This document shows positions 59,166 through 64,000 of a stretch of DNA of 64,000 bases, piece by piece; within the stretch, counting starts at the first letter, position 1, and each line of letters begins with the position of its first letter. The DNA is from Butyrivibrio sp. VCB2006. Lineage in GTDB: Bacteria > Bacillota > Clostridia > Lachnospirales > Lachnospiraceae. The stretch is taken from contig NZ_ATVX01000004.1 of assembly GCF_000420945.1 (NCBI RefSeq), positions 248,001 to 312,000 of the forward strand. Direction: 5' to 3'. Both the position numbers and the translations under genes were made by a program. Under the pieces are notes generated by a model, which was not told where the DNA came from, searched no databases, and saw only the letters and a program-made list of their open reading frames with translations.

Positions 59166-59666
59166 TCACAATGTATTGAAGTTTAGAGTTTTTCCATCAA
59201 TTACCGCTTCCACCAGCTTGTCCTCTATATCATACACAAGCTTCATGGAAAAGAACTTCCTACTCTCTGACAGTCTTTTTAAGAATATCTTATCCCCTTC
59301 CCAGAGATTTAGTTCAAACACCTTGTCCTTGGTAACCCACTCAAGCTTACCCTCATCGCACTCTTTTGGCTCAGAATCAGGAGCCTTCGCTGTGAAAAGA
59401 TTCATCAGTTCATAGTCACCCTTGGCAGAAACAAAGGTTATTACTGCCCTAAATTCAAGCGCATCAAGGGGAATATCATATCCTGTCTCTTCAAAGATTT
59501 CTCTTTTTATGCATTCCTCAGGGCTCTCATCATCCTCAAGATGCCCGCCTACGCCAATCCATTTATCTTTATTTATGTCATTCTTTTTGCTAACCCTGTG
59601 GAGCATCAGATATTTGTTATCACGCTCTAAGTAACATAAAGTTGTTATTCCATCTCGTCTTGCCAT
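59166..59666 (-). CDS. Nudix hydrolase
   Basis: The 166-residue protein has a complete Nudix box: GGHLEDDESPEECIKREIFEETGYDIP, matching G-x5-E-x7-REUxEExGU. The N-terminus GITTLCYLERDNKYLMLHR resembles 8-oxo-dGTP diphosphatases of the MutT group. GGAGGC precedes the ATG. It is 27 nt upstream of the AmrS gene, so the two are probably cotranscribed. Confidence 0.93.
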   Translation of the reverse strand: MARRDGITTLCYLERDNKYLMLHRVSKKNDINKDKWIGVGGHLEDDESPEECIKREIFEETGYDIPLDALEFRAVITFVSAKGDYELMNLFTAKAPDSEPKECDEGKLEWVTKDKVFELNLWEGDKIFLKRLSESRKFFSMKLVYDIEDKLVEAVIDGKTLNFNTL

Positions 59667-59764
59667 GTTGCCTCCATTTCCACTACAATTACTATAAAAC
59701 TATCATACACTAAAACGCATTCTTGCGTACCGGATCAAAAAGACAAATCGGTTCGAGGTGATAC

Positions 59765-60508
59765 ATGAGATACAATAACATTTCATCTGCCAAGTTCATA
59801 TCCCGTCCCAATAGATTTATTGCCCAGGTCCTGCTTGATGGAAAAGAGATCACGGTACATGTCAAAAACACCGGACGGTGCAGGGAGCTTCTTTTACCAG
59901 GGTGCACAGTATACCTGGAAAAGGCCGCCAATCCCGAGCGCAAAACTCCTTATGATCTGATTGCCGTAGAAAAGGATGGCCGCATTATCAATATTGACTC
60001 CCAGGCTCCCAATATTGTGGTAAAAGAGTGGCTTGAAAAAAGCGGCAAATACAGCTATATCAAGCCTGAATACAAGTACGGAAACTCAAGGATTGATTTC
60101 TACATGGAAATCAGTACTGATGATACTGGCAGCAATGTCTCAGATGAAACGGCATCTAGTGCCAACGAACCACACAGATGTCTCATGGAAGTTAAAGGCT
60201 GCACTCTTTTCATTGATGGAATAGGCTATTTCCCCGATGCTCCCACGCAGCGTGGTGCCAAGCACCTTAGAGAACTTGCCGGTGCAGTCAAGGAAGACTA
60301 CCACACCTCGGTTGCTTTTGTAATTCAGGGCGAAGGAATAAACGAGGTCCGTCCCAACACTGCTACAGACCCGGAATTTGCCAAAGCCTTTCAGGAAGCA
60401 GTGGATGCCGGGGTAGAGATTGTGTTCTTTTTATGTAAGGTTACTGATGATACCCTTGAAATAACTTCTGAGCGTAGAATGACCAATGCTACAATTACTA
60501 AATCGTAA
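59765..60508 (+). CDS. sfsA: DNA/RNA nuclease SfsA
   Basis: The 247-residue protein is complete: RFIAQVLLDGKEITVHVKNTGRC, then LIAVEKDGRIINIDSQAPN, YGNSRIDFYMEI and CLMEVKGCTLF (the PD-(D/E)xK-like acidic residues), and RGAKHLRELA. Named after sugar fermentation stimulation in E. coli, it is now considered a nuclease. A short hydrophilic insertion (DDTGSNVSDETASSANEP) interrupts the strand pair before the active-site CLMEVK. It stands alone with a bidirectional terminator after it. Confidence 0.95.
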   Translation: MRYNNISSAKFISRPNRFIAQVLLDGKEITVHVKNTGRCRELLLPGCTVYLEKAANPERKTPYDLIAVEKDGRIINIDSQAPNIVVKEWLEKSGKYSYIKPEYKYGNSRIDFYMEISTDDTGSNVSDETASSANEPHRCLMEVKGCTLFIDGIGYFPDAPTQRGAKHLRELAGAVKEDYHTSVAFVIQGEGINEVRPNTATDPEFAKAFQEAVDAGVEIVFFLCKVTDDTLEITSERRMTNATITKS

Positions 60509-60540
60509 AATTTTTGTGATATCCCTATATCTCATTCAAA

Positions 60541-60576
60541 AAAGGTCACTATACCATCACCGGCATAGCGACCTTT
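60541..60576. terminator. Bidirectional terminator between sfsA and the chemoreceptor gene
   Basis: AAAGGTC-ACTAT pairs with ATAGC-GACCTTT. On the minus strand it is followed by TTTT, serving the chemoreceptor gene ending at 60,634. Confidence 0.88.
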
Positions 60577-60633
60577 GATTCAATATATGAATTAGTTCAT
60601 CCTTAATAGTATGTTCTCGTAATCTTGAAGCAA

Positions 60634-62103
60634 TTACTTATTTCCGCTTCTACTGATTTCCAAAATCTCATCCAGGATATTCTTGGTAGTCTTCATATCT
60701 TTCTCGCAGTCCAGACTGATCTCGATGCTGGACTGGGCTGAAGCTGCAACCTCTTCTGATGTGGCTGACAGATTACTGATTGCATCCATTACCTTGCAGT
60801 TAGCGTCTACACAGGCATCAACGTTATCAGAAATTGTTCCCGCTCTGGAGGTAAGGTCTGAAACCTTCTCAAGGATCACTTCAAACTTCTCACCGGTCTG
60901 AGTGATGATCTCGCCCTGTTCATTAGCTGATTCCACGCTCTTAAGCATGTTATCGGAGGCAAGATTAACTTTTCCAATAAGTTCATCGATAGTAGATGCA
61001 ATCTGCTCTGCAGATTCCTTGGTATGTTCTGAAAGAGCTCTGATCTCATCAGCAACTACCGCAAAGCCCTTGCCTGCTTCTCCTGCTCTTGCAGCCTCGA
61101 TTGAAGCATTAAGAGCCAAAAGATTGGTCTGACCTGAGATACTGAGGATCGTCTCAACTATCTCTTTTACCGAGCTAGCTGACTGCTGAAGGTTGGAGGT
61201 CATCTCAGCGGTCTCAGCATTAGCTGTGGAAGCTTCCTTGGACTTAGCGTTAAGCTGCTTGACCAGATTATTACCATCATTGATATTCTCTGTAACCTCA
61301 TCAGAATTGGCACGCATAGCCTTGGCCTGACTTGCAATGTCCTCAAGGGCTGTTGTGATATTTGAGTTCATCTCTGTCTGAGTCTGGATTGCCTCAGCAG
61401 TATGAGTTGTAGCTACAGATATCTGTTCTGAAGACTCCGCAGACTGTGTAACCTTCTCTGCCAGGGCCTCCATAGCCTCGTGTGCATCCTCAAGTTTCTC
61501 GCCAATCTTAATGCCGATTCCCTTGATAACTTCTGCATCTTTCTGTTGCTGCTCAGCTGCAGCCTGGATTTCCTCGATAGTCTCTTTATTCTGTCTATTG
61601 CTAAGTTTTGAATAGAAGATAGCCATCAGGGACATCAATATTGCAAACACTGCATCTGTCGTAACTGCATGTCTTCTTGCGGCAACTTCTGTCGAGTATA
61701 CATAAAACAGCGGTATGTACAGGATGTTTATTCCTACAACAAGTGCACATGTAATTGCTGTGATCACAGGATCCGCATACAAAAGGGCCAATATCAGAAG
61801 CGCAGGTCCAAAAGCCCACATATAGGTGATATGCACAGATCCCAGCATTACAACCAGATAATCCGCAACCGCGCATCCCATCAGAAGGTATTTACCTCTG
61901 TTTCTGCGGCTATACAGTATGTAGGAAACAACAGAGGCGATGATAGTAATCACCTGCAGGATACACATGGATGTAGTATTGAGGAATCCTACTCTCTCAG
62001 CCTGATACACGATAGTGGAGGCCAACATAAAAGCGTGTATAATACACGAAAACTTAAAAGCTAACAGGTTACTCTCATAAAAATGTTTTTCATGTAAATC
62101 CAT
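60634..62103 (-). CDS. Methyl-accepting chemotaxis protein with multi-pass membrane sensor
   Basis: The ATG at 62,103 follows GGAGAA; a longer frame to 62,181 lacks a ribosome binding site. The 489-residue protein has about six membrane helices in residues 15-185 with no large outer domain, then a coiled-coil signalling domain with the highly conserved hairpin [21 protein letters not shown]. It should couple to CheW/CheA; no other chemotaxis gene is in the window. The membrane part would be the sensor, perhaps for membrane state or small ligands. Confidence 0.93.
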   Translation of the reverse strand: MDLHEKHFYESNLLAFKFSCIIHAFMLASTIVYQAERVGFLNTTSMCILQVITIIASVVSYILYSRRNRGKYLLMGCAVADYLVVMLGSVHITYMWAFGPALLILALLYADPVITAITCALVVGINILYIPLFYVYSTEVAARRHAVTTDAVFAILMSLMAIFYSKLSNRQNKETIEEIQAAAEQQQKDAEVIKGIGIKIGEKLEDAHEAMEALAEKVTQSAESSEQISVATTHTAEAIQTQTEMNSNITTALEDIASQAKAMRANSDEVTENINDGNNLVKQLNAKSKEASTANAETAEMTSNLQQSASSVKEIVETILSISGQTNLLALNASIEAARAGEAGKGFAVVADEIRALSEHTKESAEQIASTIDELIGKVNLASDNMLKSVESANEQGEIITQTGEKFEVILEKVSDLTSRAGTISDNVDACVDANCKVMDAISNLSATSEEVAASAQSSIEISLDCEKDMKTTKNILDEILEISRSGNK

Positions 62104-62253
62104 AGTATTCTCCGTTTCTTTATAGCCCACGAACAAAAGACTAACGTGAACGCAAACAAAAATACGAATTAACATCCACAATACTATTATTTATCATTTA
62201 CTTCGAGTAGTCTAATTAACTATTTATAAACAAAATAAATATTGAATATGCGA

Positions 62254-62277
62254 AAAGTCCGCATTTCTGCGGACTTT
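62254..62277. terminator. Terminator-like hairpin after the nucleoside hydrolase gene
   Basis: AAAGTCCGC pairs with GCGGACTTT around a 6-nt loop, starting 7 nt past the stop at 62,284. The T-run on the minus strand is short. Confidence 0.7.
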
Positions 62278-62283
62278 ACTTTT

Positions 62284-63171
62284 TTATACGTTGCCATAGT
62301 TGATCTCAAGTTTAGCAATAAAATCCTCCAGCACATATCTGGAATCAACATCAGTGTATATGCGAATCATAGGATTGTCGCCATTAGCCTCAGAGGATGT
62401 GTCCTCAGCTACAAAAGGTGCCCTTGCGTAGTGGTAATGACCACATCCCGGGTTTATTGCAATAGCTATAGCCGGAGAATCTCCAAGAGACCAGCTCTCG
62501 CCCTGTGTCCAGCCTGCAAATGGCGACATGTTGTAATCCACCATATTGCGGAATAGATGCTCTCCAATCTTGCCGCAGGGCTTAATTCGCCTCTGTATCT
62601 CTGCAAGTCCGATATTAACTGTAATATAAACATGAGATGGTACAAGCCATAAATCTATTCCGCTCTGAAGTACCGTATTGGCAGCAGGTATGTCATTGGT
62701 TGCATTAAACTCTGTAAACGGTGCCTTACAGGGTGCTTCCCCATGAGTTCCAATCCAGATTACAGTTATCTTGTCCTTGATTTTTGGCTCTGTCAAAAGA
62801 GCTTTCGCAACGTTAGTGATTGCCCCCTGACACAGGATGAAAAGTGGCTTATCATCCTCTTTAAGTGCCTCATCGATAATGAACCTCACAGCCTCTGACA
62901 CGTTTTCATCTACAGAAAGCGGTCCATCCTGTCCCTTAAGAATCGACACGTCATCAATGTCCATGGCATCAAGAATTGTCTCTATTTCGCGAAAGCTCTT
63001 TTCCATGGAACCCGCTTCCTTGAAGTGCTCAGCAATTATCCCCTTAACTACGAGCTTAGGGCTTAGCAGCGCATGAGCTATGGCAAATGGATCATCTGCC
63101 TCGCAGGCCGCATCAGTGTCCACAATTACTCGTATCTTTTTACTCTCCGGAACATCATACTCGAATTTCAT
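62284..63171 (-). CDS. Nucleoside hydrolase-like protein
   Basis: The 295-residue protein has the calcium/ribose-binding motif VDTDAACEADDPFAI (about 17-31), the inosine-uridine hydrolase pattern with an extra AACEA. CQGAITNVAKAL and the WIGTHGEAP region match the second half of the fold. It may split nucleosides or related glycosides in salvage; the substrate is unsure. GGGGGATT precedes the ATG. No operon partner within about 55 nt. Confidence 0.85.
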   Translation of the reverse strand: MKFEYDVPESKKIRVIVDTDAACEADDPFAIAHALLSPKLVVKGIIAEHFKEAGSMEKSFREIETILDAMDIDDVSILKGQDGPLSVDENVSEAVRFIIDEALKEDDKPLFILCQGAITNVAKALLTEPKIKDKITVIWIGTHGEAPCKAPFTEFNATNDIPAANTVLQSGIDLWLVPSHVYITVNIGLAEIQRRIKPCGKIGEHLFRNMVDYNMSPFAGWTQGESWSLGDSPAIAIAINPGCGHYHYARAPFVAEDTSSEANGDNPMIRIYTDVDSRYVLEDFIAKLEINYGNV

Positions 63172-63227
63172 AAAATCCCCCTTTTTAATTCAAGTCTTCA
63201 TACTCAACTCTTTAATCAATCATACAA

Positions 63228-64000
63228 TCACAATTTTTCCAGATATCCTGCAATATTTATATAGTTTATCCCCTTATACACCTTGTCTTTCCCGTTGTAC
63301 AGGACATTTCTCGATACTATTGTTCCAAACTGGAACTCAGTTTTCTCATTCTTTTCCTTATCAACAAGATGTTTGAACTGGTCATCTATAACTTCGCTAC
63401 TATGCTTTATCTCAAATATCTCGCAGGTCAGATCATTTTCATCCTGTATCACCATGTCATACTCGCCGATAGGAAATGACAGTTTAAAGACATTCTTGTA
63501 ACGAGGCATGCGCTTTCTAGTCTCCATTATTACAATATCTTCAAGCATTCTGCCCTTCACATCCTCTAAAATGGTGTTACAAATGCGGTTACGCTCCACC
63601 AAAGGATATTTCATAAAGGCTTCATCTGCCATAAGCGAATAAACAAGTGCCTGAGCCTGACAATACCGCATCCCCGGCTGTGTAAAAATAATCCTCTCAA
63701 CCTCCTTGGATGTCCCAATAGTTCTACTTGGGCAATCCATAATAAGATCCAGAATTTTCAGGTAATCTTTTATTTCTATGACATGCTCATCCGTCAGTTC
63801 TACCCTTCTCTCATCATTGTTCCTGATTTCCAGTATTCTTTTTAATCTTTCAGTAACTTTTTTAACATCAATACTATCCAGTGCACTCACTTTGCCATCT
63901 ACAATGGCTCTTTTACGGTCTATTTGTCTGACCGATCCAAGATCATGGGACACGAAATCCCTGGTCAGAACCGACAACACAAACCTATGGTTCATATCCT
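63228..64000 (-). CDS. C-terminal part of an AAA-type ATP-binding protein (cut by window end)
   Basis: The visible 257 residues have no P-loop. Their C-terminal half (LEDIVIMETRKRMPR, FKLSFPIGEYDMVI, TCEIFEIKHSSEV) is the PD-(D/E)xK-like domain at the end of a family of AAA ATPases with a DUF4143-like tail found in Lachnospiraceae, from memory. The first visible ATG (63,995) is likely internal, since the frame remains open to the window edge. Such proteins are often linked to selfish elements or toxin-like systems, but their role is not known. Confidence 0.7.
   Translation of the reverse strand, partial: DMNHRFVLSVLTRDFVSHDLGSVRQIDRKRAIVDGKVSALDSIDVKKVTERLKRILEIRNNDERRVELTDEHVIEIKDYLKILDLIMDCPSRTIGTSKEVERIIFTQPGMRYCQAQALVYSLMADEAFMKYPLVERNRICNTILEDVKGRMLEDIVIMETRKRMPRYKNVFKLSFPIGEYDMVIQDENDLTCEIFEIKHSSEVIDDQFKHLVDKEKNEKTEFQFGTIVSRNVLYNGKDKVYKGINYINIAGYLEKL

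Noticed and set aside
63228-63995. Complete gene starting at the ATG at 63,995
   Set aside because: The frame stays open to the window edge, and its content matches only the C-terminal portion of larger ATPases; it is better treated as partial.

Overview
The window looks like a chromosomal segment of an anaerobic, fibre-degrading Firmicute of the Lachnospiraceae (Butyrivibrio/Pseudobutyrivibrio-like). This assignment is an inference. It rests on low-to-moderate GC, strong AGGAGG-type ribosome binding sites, an anaerobic (cbi-type) cobalamin pathway, FeoAB iron uptake, AddAB recombination, oligoendopeptidase F, a GH43-GH10 xylan-degrading protein, a GH5 endoglucanase and two GH13 enzymes. I see no phage, insertion sequence, plasmid backbone or CRISPR array.

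Region 1 (1-15,750, minus strand) is one long cobalamin operon. A sigma-70-type promoter (15,725-15,753) starts a cobalamin riboswitch (15,475-15,701) with a structured leader. The genes follow in transcription order: an exported lipoprotein CbiK-type cobaltochelatase, a substrate-binding lipoprotein, a BtuC-like permease, a BtuD-like ATPase fused to cobyric acid synthase CbiP, then cobT, cobU, cobS, cbiB, cobD, cbiC, cbiD, cbiF and the first part of cbiG, which runs off the window. Metal insertion, transport, corrin-ring methylation and nucleotide-loop assembly are thus under one riboswitch. Most of these proteins carry hydrophilic insertions that look foreign to their families.

Region 2 (15,789-18,830) is a feoA-feoB-feoC-like-HMA operon on the minus strand. 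A palindrome next to its -10 box suggests an iron-responsive repressor. Region 3 (19,000-34,840) is mixed housekeeping: an iron-type alcohol dehydrogenase, 53-bp tandem repeats, a rhomboid cluster, a broken nickel/peptide-type binding-protein gene, VanZ, a flavin reductase, PepF, a HAD phosphatase, a secreted GH13 lipoprotein, a four-repeat secreted protein, a sugar symporter, tRNA-Trp, a U32-like Cys-cluster protein, a small secreted protein, a cyclophilin and a CPBP protease.

Region 4 (34,840-36,110) is gene-poor, with a gene remnant and several unrelated short repeat families. Region 5 (36,115-51,930, minus strand) has a 1,355-residue GH43-CBM-GH10-ricin-CBM2 protein, then addB and addA flanked by two GGDEF/EAL proteins. 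Region 6 (52,173-64,000) holds a TIGR01440 protein, a ZTP riboswitch controlling a split purine terminus (PurO-type IMP cyclohydrolase plus stand-alone AICAR formyltransferase), a GH13-GH5 pair behind a catabolite-type operator, an AmrS-like radical SAM enzyme, a Nudix hydrolase, SfsA, a chemoreceptor, a nucleoside hydrolase and the C-terminal part of an AAA-type protein cut by the window end.

The carbohydrate genes fit together: the large xylanase and the GH5 enzyme act outside the cell, the GH13 lipoprotein acts at the surface, the symporter imports products, and the signal-less GH13 enzyme finishes them in the cytoplasm. The two GH13 genes share similar CcpA/LacI-type palindromes at their promoters.
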